DNA of 64,000 nucleotides, taken from assembly GCF_003130255.1 (NCBI RefSeq), contig NZ_NRCN01000002.1, positions 186,001-250,000 on the forward strand, read 5' to 3'. Below, piece by piece: positions 16,822-26,085 of the stretch. Position 1 is the stretch's first letter. Each line of letters starts with the position of its first letter. The translations under genes were made by a program, and so were the position numbers. This DNA is from Aggregatibacter kilianii (lineage in GTDB: Bacteria > Pseudomonadota > Gammaproteobacteria > Enterobacterales > Pasteurellaceae). Below the pieces are notes generated by a model. That model searched no databases. It was not told the origin of the DNA and saw only the letters and a list, made by a program, of their open reading frames with translations.

Positions 16822-19800
16822 TTAAATCCGCCCGCTTTCTTTTAAGTATTCCCGCACCAATAGGCGGTTGATGGCTTGGATGTCTGCGGGTTGAACAGGA
16901 AATTGCTGTTCCGTTCTAAAGCGTTTTAATACGATGCCTTGCATTTGTTTTTCAAAGTAATTTTGGTTGTCCAAAATCTGCTCCATATCCAGCACTTTTT
17001 GGTCGGCATCGGTTTTTACACCGTTTAGTGCGTTAAAGACTTTGAGTTTGTCGCCGTAGAGGGCGGCGTTTTCCATAAGCCGCTTGTGAAGGCGGGCATA
17101 TTTGGCGTCGCCGCCGTATTTATGCCGCAAAAGGTCGTTTTGTCGATTCAGCTCTTTGATTTGAGCATAAACGGTTTCGAGTGTGTCAATATTTGCCCTC
17201 ATTTCTTCTTGCCCAACTTCGGCGAGGTTCTTTTTCTTGAAGATGCGTTCCAGTTCTTCGCGCAGGCTGATGTATTCGGGGTCTTCTTGGTCGAAGTTGC
17301 CCGCCAGCCCTTCGCGTACTTTGCGCATGATGTCTTTTAAATCGTCGGCAAGTTTGAGTTCGGCTTCGCCGATTTTGACGAACTGGAAGTAAACGTCTTC
17401 CAATGCTTCATTGAGCAAATGGGCGGCGTCGCCTTGCTGCAATTTTTCGGCAAGGTTTAAGGTATCCAAGCGGGCGGCGGTTTCGCGGTACAGGAGATTG
17501 AGTTTGTCAAAATCCAGATGCGCGAGAAATTCGTGGCTGCCTTGCAGACGCAGGACGTTGTACAGCTCTTTGGCGGTTTGCAGGGCTTTTTTTAGGGCAA
17601 GAAGCTGTTTTTTATCTTCTATTTGGCTGATTTGGCGGCAAAACTCTTCGGCGTTTTCGGTATCGAAATCAAACAGGGCGTTTTTAATGTCTGCAATTTC
17701 CTGTTCGGTTTCTTCTGCCGTTTTGAAAAGCTGGCTGTAGCTGCCGATTTCGTCGCCCAATTCGTTCGAAAGTTCGTCCCAATAGGCGCGGTTGGTTTTG
17801 TCAAATTCGCGTTCAATGTCGGCAAAATCGACAACATAGCCGTAACGGTAAGATTTGTAGGTGCGGTTGACGCGGGTCAGGGTTTGTAAAAGGTTATGGG
17901 CTTTGATTAGTCTGCCTAGGTAAAGTTTTTTCAGGCGCGGCGCGTCAAAGCCGGTCAAAAGCATGTTGTACACAAACAGGATGTCGGTTTTGCCTGCTTT
18001 GAAGTCTTTAACCCATTGGTCGCGTTCGTCTTTAGTGCCGACATCGTGCAATATCAGCGCGGCGGTGAGATTGTGGTCTGAGGTCGTCTGAAAATGGTCA
18101 AAAAGCTGGCGTGCCTGTTCTGCGCTGTCGCAAACGACCATGGCGCCGAGGCTGTCGTCTTGGTTGGTTTTTCTGAATTTGGCGAAGTCGTCCAAGATGT
18201 AATCAAGCATCGGGCGGACGAAGTGCGGATGGGCGTAGATTTCTTTGCGGTCAAAGCTGCCTTTTTCGACTTCAAGCTGCGCCAATGCAGCCTGCAATTG
18301 AGCTTTGTATTGGCTGCTGATGGCCTCGCGAATCAGGCGCAGGGTGTAGCCGTCGGCAATGGAGGCGTTGTAATAGTATTTGTGGATGTAGTCGCCGAAG
18401 AGCTCGCGGGTGTTGACGTTGCCTGCGGTTACGCCGATAAGCGGCGTGCCGGTCAACCCGATTTTGACGGCGTTTACGTCGGACTGGTTGAGGTTGGCAA
18501 GAAACGAGCCTTTGGGGTTGTAGCTGCGGTGTACTTCATCAAGAAAATAAACGCGCTGGATGGCGAGGTCGTAGTCGTTACGGGCGACGACATTGGGGTC
18601 GTCTTTGAATTTTTGGATGTTAACAACGGTGATTTCCGCTTTACCTGCGTGATTATGCAGGGTTTGGGCGGATTTGATGTCGGCAGCAAAGGCTTCGCGG
18701 CTGTCGATGGTATGGACGATTAAGTCGCGGGCGGTAAATTCCCGCTGCGCCTGTTTCAATAAATCGAGCCTGTCCACTATGAAATAGAATTTCGGCACGA
18801 TGCCCTGTTTGGCGTAATAGTGCGTCAGGTAGCGGGTGTTGTAATAAGCAAGCGCGGTTTTGCCGGAGCCTTGGGTGTGCCAAATTACGCCTTTTTTACC
18901 GCCGTTTGCCAAATGTTTTTCAATGGCGAGGGTGGCAAATAGCTGCGGATAGCGCATGATGTGTTTTTGCAGCGCGCCTTGGTTACTTTTAACGTACGTC
19001 AGCCCGTGTTGCAGGATAAAGGCGAGGCGCTCGCGGCAAAGCAGCGAAGTCAGGATGCGGTTGGTCGGTGTTTCGGGCGATTTATTGCTGATAAATTCGG
19101 GACTGTGTTTGATAACGGGCAGGTTGTTGTCTTGTAGGACGTTGTTTTCGAGGTCGTCTGAAAGCGTGTTCAATAACTCAGCAAGGTTTAATTTATGCTC
19201 TTCGCGGAAGTAGTTGAACACGGGCTTGCCGTAAGCAGACGAAGCGTAAAACGCGCCTTGCGCCGGCTCGGTTGCGCCGTCGTCGTATTCCATGTTGTTG
19301 GAAAAAATCATGAATTGTGTGATGTTGATAAAACGGCGGAATTTGGGATTTTTCGCACGTTTGCCCATGCGCTCCCGCTCTTCGCCGATTCCGCCTTTGT
19401 TGTTAGGCTTTTTGACTTCGATAAAGACTAAAGGCATGCCGTTTACCAGCAGGGTAATGTCGGGGCGGAATTCTTCGTCGCCATTGATGCAGGGCAATTC
19501 GGTTACAACATGGAAACTGTTGTTATCAAAATTTTGGAAGTCGATCAGCTTCTTGCCGCCGGATTGATTGGTGAGGCGTTCGTAAAATTTTTGCCCCAAG
19601 TCTTCGTTATCCAGCTCAATAGTGATGTCGGTCAGCAAACGGTGTGCATCGTCCGGCGATAAATCGGGATTGATGCGACAGAGGCTTTCTATAAAGATTT
19701 CGGGAAATATGTTAGTTGGTTTGTCCCAATTTTCGTTTTTGAGCGAGAGGTAATCGTAGCCCAACCGCATCAGGTGTAAGACTGCAGGGATTTTGACGCG

Positions 19801-19827
19801 GGAGTTTTCGTTGTGGGTTTGGGACAT
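16822..19827 (-). CDS. hsdR: Type I restriction enzyme motor and nuclease subunit
   Basis: 1001 residues. The N-terminal PD-(D/E)xK nuclease has RPDITLLVNG with D123 and IEVKKP with E137 and K139. It is followed by a superfamily 2 translocase: Walker A HTQGSGKT (317-324), motif II LDEVHRSY and motif III LTGTP. A helical C-terminal domain of over 300 residues probably docks on HsdM/HsdS. ATP-driven translocation and DNA cleavage of unmethylated sites follow from the family. First gene of the cassette. Two copies of AGGTCGTCTGAA lie within it. Confidence 0.95.
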   Translation of the reverse strand: MSQTHNENSRVKIPAVLHLMRLGYDYLSLKNENWDKPTNIFPEIFIESLCRINPDLSPDDAHRLLTDITIELDNEDLGQKFYERLTNQSGGKKLIDFQNFDNNSFHVVTELPCINGDEEFRPDITLLVNGMPLVFIEVKKPNNKGGIGEERERMGKRAKNPKFRRFINITQFMIFSNNMEYDDGATEPAQGAFYASSAYGKPVFNYFREEHKLNLAELLNTLSDDLENNVLQDNNLPVIKHSPEFISNKSPETPTNRILTSLLCRERLAFILQHGLTYVKSNQGALQKHIMRYPQLFATLAIEKHLANGGKKGVIWHTQGSGKTALAYYNTRYLTHYYAKQGIVPKFYFIVDRLDLLKQAQREFTARDLIVHTIDSREAFAADIKSAQTLHNHAGKAEITVVNIQKFKDDPNVVARNDYDLAIQRVYFLDEVHRSYNPKGSFLANLNQSDVNAVKIGLTGTPLIGVTAGNVNTRELFGDYIHKYYYNASIADGYTLRLIREAISSQYKAQLQAALAQLEVEKGSFDRKEIYAHPHFVRPMLDYILDDFAKFRKTNQDDSLGAMVVCDSAEQARQLFDHFQTTSDHNLTAALILHDVGTKDERDQWVKDFKAGKTDILFVYNMLLTGFDAPRLKKLYLGRLIKAHNLLQTLTRVNRTYKSYRYGYVVDFADIEREFDKTNRAYWDELSNELGDEIGSYSQLFKTAEETEQEIADIKNALFDFDTENAEEFCRQISQIEDKKQLLALKKALQTAKELYNVLRLQGSHEFLAHLDFDKLNLLYRETAARLDTLNLAEKLQQGDAAHLLNEALEDVYFQFVKIGEAELKLADDLKDIMRKVREGLAGNFDQEDPEYISLREELERIFKKKNLAEVGQEEMRANIDTLETVYAQIKELNRQNDLLRHKYGGDAKYARLHKRLMENAALYGDKLKVFNALNGVKTDADQKVLDMEQILDNQNYFEKQMQGIVLKRFRTEQQFPVQPADIQAINRLLVREYLKESGRI
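18081..18092 (+). repeat. Neisseriaceae DNA uptake sequence inside hsdR
   Basis: AGGTCGTCTGAA, 12 of 12 to the N. mucosa-type dialect, antisense to hsdR (codes FQTTS in the gene). Confidence 0.8.
19151..19162 (+). repeat. Second Neisseriaceae DNA uptake sequence inside hsdR
   Basis: AGGTCGTCTGAA again, 12 of 12, antisense to hsdR (codes LSDDL in the gene). Confidence 0.8.
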
Positions 19828-20179
19828 GATGTTTCCTATCTAGTTGAGTTCCTTTGTGGCGGATATTATATAGATTTCAAAGGTAAAATCACCTAAGATT
19901 TCCCTGTTTCTAGCACATACAAAGAGGCTTTCTTATAATAAAAAAGTCGCCTGAAATACTTATCAATAATTTCAGACGACATTATTTTTAATTTTGGGAA
20001 GATATGAGTAAACTTTTACTATCCGTCATACACATTTTTCCATGCCTATGTAGATAATGTTTATCTAATAATTCTTGTTGTATCTATTACAAATCTGAAC
20101 GGAGTTAACAAGATAGTAAATTTATGTAGTCGATTTTTTCTAATACCACAAGAGAAGTCATCTTTCAAAGGAGTCGTTC
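19828..20179. other. Junction region between hsdR and ulaC, with paired Neisseriaceae uptake half-sites
   Basis: About 350 bases without a gene. At 19946-19957 and 19969-19980, GTCGCCTGAAAT and ATTTCAGACGAC form a 12-base inverted repeat with one mismatch, followed by T-rich sequence. This is the form of the uptake-sequence terminators of Neisseriaceae and would stop plus-strand transcription. The rest (19985-20160) is AT-rich and holds the presumed ulaC promoter. The right boundary of the acquired DNA is probably just after 19990. Confidence 0.6.
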
Positions 20180-20641
20180 ATGTTAAAAGAATCGCTTATC
20201 GAAAACAATTCCATCAAACTCAATCAATCCGCTACCAACTGGGAAGATGCCATTAAAATCGGCACTGACGCATTGGTTGCTTCAGGCGCCATTGAGTCGC
20301 GTTATTACGACAATATCATAGCCAAAGTAAAAGAACTCGGTCCTTACATCGTGTTAGCACCCGGCCTTGCCATGCCTCATTCTCGCCCGGAGGATGGCGT
20401 GATTAAAACCGCTTTCGGTTTAACCACCTTAAGCGAACCGGTGGATTTCAACGGTGAATTGGTTTCAGTGTTAGTCACCTTGGCCGGTAGCGATTCCGAC
20501 ACTCACATCGAAGGGATTGTTGAAATCACACAAATTTTTGATGATCCGGAAAGCGATGACGGCGTAAACATCCAAAAATTCCTCGACTGCAAAACCAAAG
20601 AAGAAGTGCTTGCCGTGATTGATACTGCTCTCAATGCTTAA
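20180..20641 (+). CDS. ulaC: PTS EIIA component, ascorbate type (UlaC-like), orphan
   Basis: 153-residue PTS EIIA of the mannitol/fructose/ascorbate fold. The phosphorylated histidine is H67 in APGLAMPHSRPEDG, and the surrounding sequence follows UlaC (SgaA) closely through YYDNIIAKVKELGPYIVLAPG. In the family it takes phosphate from HPr and passes it to EIIB (UlaB) for L-ascorbate uptake by UlaA. AAGGAG precedes the ATG by 8 bases. No EIIB or EIIC gene is next to it: hsdR is on the left and yeeX, on the opposite strand, is on the right. It either serves a distant transporter, has a regulatory role, or is left over from a ula operon cut by the hsd insertion. Confidence 0.8.
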   Translation: MLKESLIENNSIKLNQSATNWEDAIKIGTDALVASGAIESRYYDNIIAKVKELGPYIVLAPGLAMPHSRPEDGVIKTAFGLTTLSEPVDFNGELVSVLVTLAGSDSDTHIEGIVEITQIFDDPESDDGVNIQKFLDCKTKEEVLAVIDTALNA

Positions 20642-20715
20642 TCGTCTGTGATAAAAAACATTTCATTTTTTTACCGCACTTTGATTAAGAAAATGAATAT
20701 ACGGTATTTTAGGGA

Positions 20716-20742
20716 TCAAAAACGGCAGCCAAGGCTGCCGTC
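20716..20742 (-). terminator. Rho-independent terminator of yeeX
   Basis: On the minus strand CGGCAGCC-TT-GGCTGCCG is followed directly by TTTTTGAT. The 8-base GC-rich stem begins 22 bases after the yeeX stop. Confidence 0.85.
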
Positions 20743-20761
20743 AGTTTCTAAAATCATTGCG

Positions 20762-21097
20762 TTAGCCTTTTTTGCCGCTTTCGCTATGAGATTTCGTTTG
20801 GGATTTCATTCTGCTACTGATTTCGCGACGTTGTTTGGATAATTCGGCATTGCGAATAATATAATCGTCAACACGATTTTCGTAATCGTCCCGCATGTTT
20901 TCAATGATGGCACGCACATCTCGAATCGTCATGTCGTCACGAATATATTGATCTAAGTTTTCTAACAACAAAGCCCGTTTTTGGTTATCACGAATTTTAC
21001 GATTATTATCGTCCATATCGCGTAACAGTTTATTTTTTAAGCGATACATACGCACATACTCCAAAACATCCTGAAAAGATTTGTTGACATTGTCCAT
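20762..21097 (-). CDS. yeeX: DUF496 / YeeX family protein
   Basis: 111 residues, almost entirely charged helix. The segments [13 protein letters not shown] (7-19), [15 protein letters not shown] and [19 protein letters not shown] match E. coli YeeX through nearly the full length. It probably forms a coiled coil in the cytosol. Function not established. GGGAG lies 8 bases before the ATG. It is a single-gene unit between ulaC (convergent) and serC (divergent). Confidence 0.88.
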   Translation of the reverse strand: MDNVNKSFQDVLEYVRMYRLKNKLLRDMDDNNRKIRDNQKRALLLENLDQYIRDDMTIRDVRAIIENMRDDYENRVDDYIIRNAELSKQRREISSRMKSQTKSHSESGKKG

Positions 21098-21294
21098 CGA
21101 TTTGCTCCCTTATTTTAAAAAATGAATAGCGATAATGTAGCCTTTTTTCCCTATTTCGTCAAAGTATTCACGCATTTTCCGGTGCATTCTCCCATCTCGC
21201 GGCAAATGTAAAAAATTTCCGCAAAAAGCATTGATTAGAAAACAGCGAGGTGATAAAACTCTAGCTATAATTTATTTAATAAAAGGAAATATAT

Positions 21295-22377
21295 ATGGCA
21301 AACGTATTTAATTTCAGTGCCGGTCCGGCAATGATGCCTAAAGCGGTTTTGGAACAAGCACAACAAGAATTATTAAATTGGCAGGGACAAGGCACCTCCG
21401 TCATGGAAGTGAGTCACCGCGGCAAATTGTTTATGGAATTAATCGCCCAATCTCAAGCGGATTTTCGCAAACTCTATAACATTCCTGATAACTACCAAGT
21501 TCTTTTCCTACAAGGCGGCGCGCGCGGGCAATTTGCGGCGATTCCGATGAATTTATTGCGTGAAAATGGCAAGGCGTTGTATTTAAACAGCGGTCACTGG
21601 TCAGCCACGGCGGCGAAAGAAGCCCGTTTCTTCGGTGAAATCGATGAAATCAATATCTTAGAACCGGGTGATGAACTCAAAGTAAAATCCCTCGATTTTA
21701 GCGACATCGCCGAACAATATGATTATGTTCACTACTGCCCGAACGAAACGATCAGCGGCGTGGAAATTTTTGATGTGCCGAACGTGGGCAACGCTGTATT
21801 GGTGGGTGACTTCTCCTCGACTATTCTTTCCCGCAAAATAGACATCAACAAATTCGGCTTAATTTATGCAGGCGCTCAAAAAAATCTTGGACCGGCGGGA
21901 ATCACCCTCGTTATTGTGCGTGATGATTTAATCGGCAAAGCACGCAAAGCTACACCGTCTATTTGGAATTACGAAACGCAAAAAAACAGCGATTCCATGA
22001 TCAATACGCCACCAACGTTTGCGTGGTATTTATGTGCCTTAGTGTTCAAACATTTATTGTCTATCGGTGGTTTGCCGGAAATCGAACAACGCAATCAGGC
22101 AAAAGCCAAATTGTTGTACGATTATTTAGACGGTAGCGATTTCTACCACAATAACGTGGCGAAAGCCAACCGTTCTTTAATGAATGTGACATTCAACACC
22201 GGCAATGATGAATTGAACGCTAAATTTGTCGCTGAAGCCACCGCGGCGGGACTACAAGCATTAAAAGGCCACAAAGTGCTAGGCGGTATGCGTGCTTCCA
22301 TTTATAACGCCATGCCGATTGAAGGCGTACAAGCATTGATTCAATTCATGCAAAAATTCGCGGAAGAAAACGCGTAA
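21295..22377 (+). CDS. serC: Phosphoserine aminotransferase
   Basis: 360 residues, the standard length. Class V PLP enzyme converting 3-phosphohydroxypyruvate to phosphoserine (serine synthesis), with a parallel role in pyridoxine synthesis. N-terminal NFSAGPAMMPKAVLEQAQQE is the family signature, and the PLP lysine is in LIYAGAQKNLGPAG. AAAGGAA lies 6 bases before the ATG, and a TATAAT-like -10 is at 21266-21271. First of a serC-hisC-aroA run, an amino-acid grouping also known in other Pasteurellaceae and enterics (serC-aroA). Confidence 0.95.
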   Translation: MANVFNFSAGPAMMPKAVLEQAQQELLNWQGQGTSVMEVSHRGKLFMELIAQSQADFRKLYNIPDNYQVLFLQGGARGQFAAIPMNLLRENGKALYLNSGHWSATAAKEARFFGEIDEINILEPGDELKVKSLDFSDIAEQYDYVHYCPNETISGVEIFDVPNVGNAVLVGDFSSTILSRKIDINKFGLIYAGAQKNLGPAGITLVIVRDDLIGKARKATPSIWNYETQKNSDSMINTPPTFAWYLCALVFKHLLSIGGLPEIEQRNQAKAKLLYDYLDGSDFYHNNVAKANRSLMNVTFNTGNDELNAKFVAEATAAGLQALKGHKVLGGMRASIYNAMPIEGVQALIQFMQKFAEENA

Positions 22378-22384
22378 CCCTCTA

Positions 22385-22428
22385 AAAAGTGCGGTTGAAA
22401 TTCATTGTAAAAAATCTACCGCACTTTT
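22385..22428 (+). terminator. Inverted uptake-signal pair between serC and hisC
   Basis: AAAAGTGCGGT (22385-22395) and ACCGCACTTTT (22418-22428) form an 11-base stem with a 22-base loop, followed by ATTTT. It lies inside a co-directional run, so it is either a partial terminator lowering hisC-aroA expression or an mRNA-stabilising hairpin. Confidence 0.65.
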
Positions 22429-22457
22429 ATTTTCCTTCATCACCACTCGGAGCAACC

Positions 22458-23555
22458 ATGCAGTACCTCGATCGCGCCAATGAAGGCGTTAAAACACTTT
22501 TGCCCTATCAAGCCGGCAAACCTATTGAAGAACTTGAACGCGAATTGGGCATTGATAACATCATCAAGCTCGCTTCTAATGAAAACCCCTTCGGTTTACC
22601 GCCAAGCGCAAAAAACGCCATTCAGGCGCAATTAGACAACCTTAATCTTTACCCCGATTCCAACGGATTTTATTTCAAACAGGCAGTTGCCGAAAAATTC
22701 GGGTTACAGCCGGAACAAATCACCCTTGGCAACGGCTCCAATGATTTAATTGAACTCATTGCCCACACCTTTGCTTCCGACCAGGACGAAATCATTTATT
22801 CCCAATATGGCTTCATTATTTATCCGCTGATTAGCCAAGCCTTGAATGCCAAACGTGTAGAAATTCCGGCGAAAAATTACGGCAATGATTTGACTGCTTT
22901 TCTGAAAGCGATCACGCCAAAAACAAAATTAATTTACATTGCTAATCCGAACAACCCGACGGGCACCTTCTCAAGTGCGGTAGAAATTGCCGACTTTTTG
23001 GCCCAAGTGCCTCCGCAAGTGATCGTGGCGCTGGACGAAGCCTATGTGGAATTTACCGAGCCGAGCGAACGCGTGGATTCTTTCGGCTTGTTGGCAAAAT
23101 ATCCGAACCTTATTGTGTGCCGAACCCTCTCCAAAGCCTATGGATTAGCCGGTTTGCGGATCGGTTATGCGGTCTCCTCTACGGAAATTGCGGGCTTGTT
23201 AAATCGTGTACGTCAACCGTTTAACTGCAACAGCCTGGCACTTGCCGCGGCCACTGCCACCATTCAAGATGACGAATTTGTCGCAAAAGTAGCGGAAAAT
23301 AACCGCGTCGGTTTACAATTATTGCAACATTTCTTTGATGAAAAAGGTTTGCGTTATGTGCCGTCCAAGGGCAACTTCGTGATGTTGGATTTACAACAAC
23401 CTGCCGCACCGATTTATCAAGCACTGTTACGCAAAGGTGTGATCGTGCGCCCGCTTGCCGGATATGGTTTGCCGAACCATTTGCGCATCAGCATCGGCTT
23501 GCCGGAAGAAAATCAGCGTTTTTTAACCGCACTTAGCGAAATCTTAGGCTTATAA
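22458..23555 (+). CDS. hisC: Histidinol-phosphate aminotransferase
   Basis: 365 residues from the ATG at 22458, with GGAG 5 bases upstream; the frame is open 23 codons further, but that part runs through the uptake-signal hairpin. Class I/II PLP aminotransferase with the HisC features: [23 protein letters not shown] and the PLP lysine in [16 protein letters not shown]. It makes histidinol phosphate and in this lineage corresponds to the HisC2 copy that often sits beside serC or aroA, which may also transaminate aromatic amino acids. Separated from aroA by 10 bases. Confidence 0.93.
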   Translation: MQYLDRANEGVKTLLPYQAGKPIEELERELGIDNIIKLASNENPFGLPPSAKNAIQAQLDNLNLYPDSNGFYFKQAVAEKFGLQPEQITLGNGSNDLIELIAHTFASDQDEIIYSQYGFIIYPLISQALNAKRVEIPAKNYGNDLTAFLKAITPKTKLIYIANPNNPTGTFSSAVEIADFLAQVPPQVIVALDEAYVEFTEPSERVDSFGLLAKYPNLIVCRTLSKAYGLAGLRIGYAVSSTEIAGLLNRVRQPFNCNSLALAAATATIQDDEFVAKVAENNRVGLQLLQHFFDEKGLRYVPSKGNFVMLDLQQPAAPIYQALLRKGVIVRPLAGYGLPNHLRISIGLPEENQRFLTALSEILGL

Positions 23556-23565
23556 CGGACGACTT

Positions 23566-24891
23566 ATGCAACACGCCATTTCTATTACCCTTAACCCGAT
23601 CCGCCACATTGAAGGCACGATCAACCTGCCCGGCTCGAAAAGTCTGTCCAACCGAGCGTTATTGTTGGCAGCATTGGCACATGGGACGACCAAAGTCACT
23701 AATTTGTTGGACAGCGACGACATCCGCCACATGCTTAACGCCTTAAAACAGCTTGGCGTGCAATATTCCCTATCTGACGATAAATCCGTCTGCGAAGTGC
23801 AGGGCTTAGGTGGTGCCTTCCAATGGCATGACGGTTTAGCGTTATTTTTAGGTAACGCAGGCACCGCCATGCGTCCATTGGCAGCGGCACTTTGTTTGGC
23901 GCGTGAAGGCGCTTCCGCACAAAATGAAGTGATTTTAACCGGCGAGCCGCGCATGAAAGAGCGCCCGATTCAGCACTTAGTAGATGCATTGTTGCAAGCG
24001 GGCGCAGACATTCGTTATTTAGAAAACGAGGGGTACCCGCCGATTGCCATTCGTAACACTAGCTTACGTAGTGGCACGATTAAAATCGACGGCTCCATTT
24101 CATCACAATTTTTGACCGCACTTTTAATGGCAGCCCCCCTTGCAGAAGGCGACAGTGAAATTGAAATTGTTGGCGATTTGGTTTCCAAACCCTACATCGA
24201 CATCACCCTTAACATGATGAAAATCTTCGGTGTGGAAGTTGAAAACCAAAACTATCAACGCTTTCTCGTGAAAGGTAAACAATCTTACCAATCACCCGGC
24301 TCGTTTTTGGTGGAAGGCGATGCCTCTTCCGCCTCTTATTTCTTAGCGGCAGGCGCCATTAAAGGCAAAGTGAAAGTCACGGGCATCGGCAAAAACAGCA
24401 TTCAAGGCGACCGTTTATTTGCTGACGTATTAGAAAAAATGGGGGCAAAAATCACCTGGGGCGAGGATTTCATTGAGGCGGAACAAGCCCCGTTACACGG
24501 TGTGGATATGGACATGAACCATATTCCCGATGCAGCCATGGCCATTGCCACTACTGCGTTGTTTGCCGAAGGGGAAACCGTGATTCGTAACATTTACAAC
24601 TGGCGGGTGAAAGAAACGGATCGCTTAACCGCCATGGCAACCGAACTGCGCAAAGTGGGCGCTGACGTGGAAGAAGGCGAAGATTTTATTCGTATTCAAC
24701 CCTTAAAATTAACGGATTTCAAGGCAGCAGAAATTGAAACCTATAACGATCACCGCATGGCGATGTGTTTCGCCTTAGTGGCGCTATCCGACACGCCGGT
24801 AACGATTTTGGATCCGAACTGCACGGCCAAAACCTTCCCGACATTCTTCAAGGAATTTTTAGCTATTGCGCAACAATCAAACGCGGTCTAA
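23566..24891 (+). CDS. aroA: 3-phosphoshikimate 1-carboxyvinyltransferase (EPSP synthase)
   Basis: 441 residues. Shikimate pathway step joining shikimate 3-phosphate and PEP. Family motifs: [18 protein letters not shown] (N-terminal, with the substrate lysine), [15 protein letters not shown] (PEP-binding loop), and RVKETDRL plus [11 protein letters not shown] in the C-terminal half. The PEP-loop glycine followed by TAMRP identifies the common class I, glyphosate-sensitive form. A host uptake signal is read in frame near 24115. Confidence 0.96.
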   Translation: MQHAISITLNPIRHIEGTINLPGSKSLSNRALLLAALAHGTTKVTNLLDSDDIRHMLNALKQLGVQYSLSDDKSVCEVQGLGGAFQWHDGLALFLGNAGTAMRPLAAALCLAREGASAQNEVILTGEPRMKERPIQHLVDALLQAGADIRYLENEGYPPIAIRNTSLRSGTIKIDGSISSQFLTALLMAAPLAEGDSEIEIVGDLVSKPYIDITLNMMKIFGVEVENQNYQRFLVKGKQSYQSPGSFLVEGDASSASYFLAAGAIKGKVKVTGIGKNSIQGDRLFADVLEKMGAKITWGEDFIEAEQAPLHGVDMDMNHIPDAAMAIATTALFAEGETVIRNIYNWRVKETDRLTAMATELRKVGADVEEGEDFIRIQPLKLTDFKAAEIETYNDHRMAMCFALVALSDTPVTILDPNCTAKTFPTFFKEFLAIAQQSNAV

Positions 24892-24920
24892 AAAACCGAC
24901 ATTGTGTAACAGTTGCACAA

Positions 24921-24969
24921 AGCTGAAATTGCGGTCACTGAGCTTGTCGAAGTGTAAGTAATTTCAGCT
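24921..24969 (+). repeat. Long hairpin containing a CACTTCGACAAGCTCAGTGACC-type repeat
   Basis: AGCTGAAATT (24921-24930) and AATTTCAGCT (24960-24969) pair. Between them lies a sequence whose complement contains CACTTCGACAAGCTCAGTG, itself nearly palindromic (CACT-GAGCTTGTCGA-AGTG). This short motif is known from intergenic regions of many unrelated bacteria. Its location just after aroA is typical for such repeats. Function unknown. Confidence 0.6.
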
Positions 24970-25000
24970 TCTCCGATACACAATACCGTAAAAAACGTGA

Positions 25001-25046
25001 AAAAAATGCACCGCACTTTTAACCAATCCGTGCGGTACATTTTTTA
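25001..25046. terminator. Bidirectional terminator between aroA and galM
   Basis: AAAAAATGCACCGCAC (25001-25016) pairs with GTGCGGTACATTTTTT (25030-25045), one mismatch, leaving T-runs on both strands. Each arm contains an uptake-signal core. It serves the converging aroA and galM transcripts. Confidence 0.85.
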
Positions 25047-25053
25047 GAACGCA

Positions 25054-26085
25054 TTAGTTTTTAAAACGATACTCCGTCCATTGATAATATTCCTCATCGT
25101 CTTTCACAATGCCTCCGTAATTTTGCCATTCCGGGTGATTTGGTGTGTCCGGTAAGCATTGAGTTTCCAAGGCAACGCCACTGTAATCAGCGTATTGTGT
25201 GCCCTTTCGAGTGGGTGTGCCGGCGAGGAAGTTACCGGTGTAAACCTGTAATGCGGCTTGTGAAGTCAGCACCTCCAAATGCAAATCGTCATTTGGTGAA
25301 CTCAACAAGACACAAGGTTTTTGCCAGGCCTTGTTCACAATAAAAGAATGATCATAACCTTTGGTGGCTAGCTGTTCGCCTTGCATAAAATCTTGTTGAA
25401 TCGGCTTGGCAACGCGAAAATCAAAACTTGTGCCGACAACGTGTTTTAACGGCGAATTTGGAATGCCTTCGCTATCTACCGGCAAATAGAAATCTGCATT
25501 CAGGCGCAAGCGGTGATGACGAACATCTGTCCCTTCGTCAGCGTTTTCTAAATTGAAATAAGCGTGGTTAGTTAAATTCAATGCCGTATCCTGATCGCTT
25601 TTCCCTGCATACTCAATTTTTACCGAATTCTCTTCCGTTAATGTGTAAGCCACCGTCACATCCACATTGCCGGGAAAGCCTTGATCGCCGTCGGCGGAAT
25701 GCAAGGAAAAACACACGAAATTTTCACCGCACTTTTCTAGTGCCCAACGGTGTTTATCAAAGCCGTTTACACCGCCATGAAGTTGGTGCTTTCCTTGATT
25801 GGCGGTTAAGATCACGGTTTTATCATTAAGCGTAAATTGGGCATTGGCAATACGGTTGGCATAGCGTCCGACACTTGCGCCTAAATAGGCTTGCTGAACG
25901 GGATACTCTTCCAATTTGCAACCCAGCAAGACTTCACGTAATACACCCTTGACCGGCACTCGGCAAGACGTCCACATCGCTCCCCAATCGGTAAACCGCA
26001 CTCGCATTCCTTGCGCATTTTGCAAGGTGAAAAGATTAAATGGCAAGCCGTCCGGCGCAGTACCTTGAACATGATGTTCTAGCAT
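25054..26085 (-). CDS. galM: Galactose mutarotase (aldose 1-epimerase)
   Basis: 343 residues from the ATG at 26085, which lies inside the galK stop region (GTATGCTAG) with AAGGAG 7 bases upstream. It converts beta- to alpha-D-galactose for GalK. Family residues are visible: [24 protein letters not shown] (catalytic-site histidine) and the late glutamate in [15 protein letters not shown]. Last gene of galT-galK-galM. Confidence 0.94.
   Translation of the reverse strand: MLEHHVQGTAPDGLPFNLFTLQNAQGMRVRFTDWGAMWTSCRVPVKGVLREVLLGCKLEEYPVQQAYLGASVGRYANRIANAQFTLNDKTVILTANQGKHQLHGGVNGFDKHRWALEKCGENFVCFSLHSADGDQGFPGNVDVTVAYTLTEENSVKIEYAGKSDQDTALNLTNHAYFNLENADEGTDVRHHRLRLNADFYLPVDSEGIPNSPLKHVVGTSFDFRVAKPIQQDFMQGEQLATKGYDHSFIVNKAWQKPCVLLSSPNDDLHLEVLTSQAALQVYTGNFLAGTPTRKGTQYADYSGVALETQCLPDTPNHPEWQNYGGIVKDDEEYYQWTEYRFKN

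Noticed and set aside
18094..18723. Open frame of 209 codons opposite hsdR
   Set aside because: Antisense shadow of the translocase domain in GC-richer DNA. Its Val/Phe/Asp-rich composition is an artefact of the opposite strand.
20648..20842. Small gene after ulaC on the plus strand
   Set aside because: It runs through the yeeX terminator and the yeeX coding region in antisense, has no ribosome site and no family similarity.
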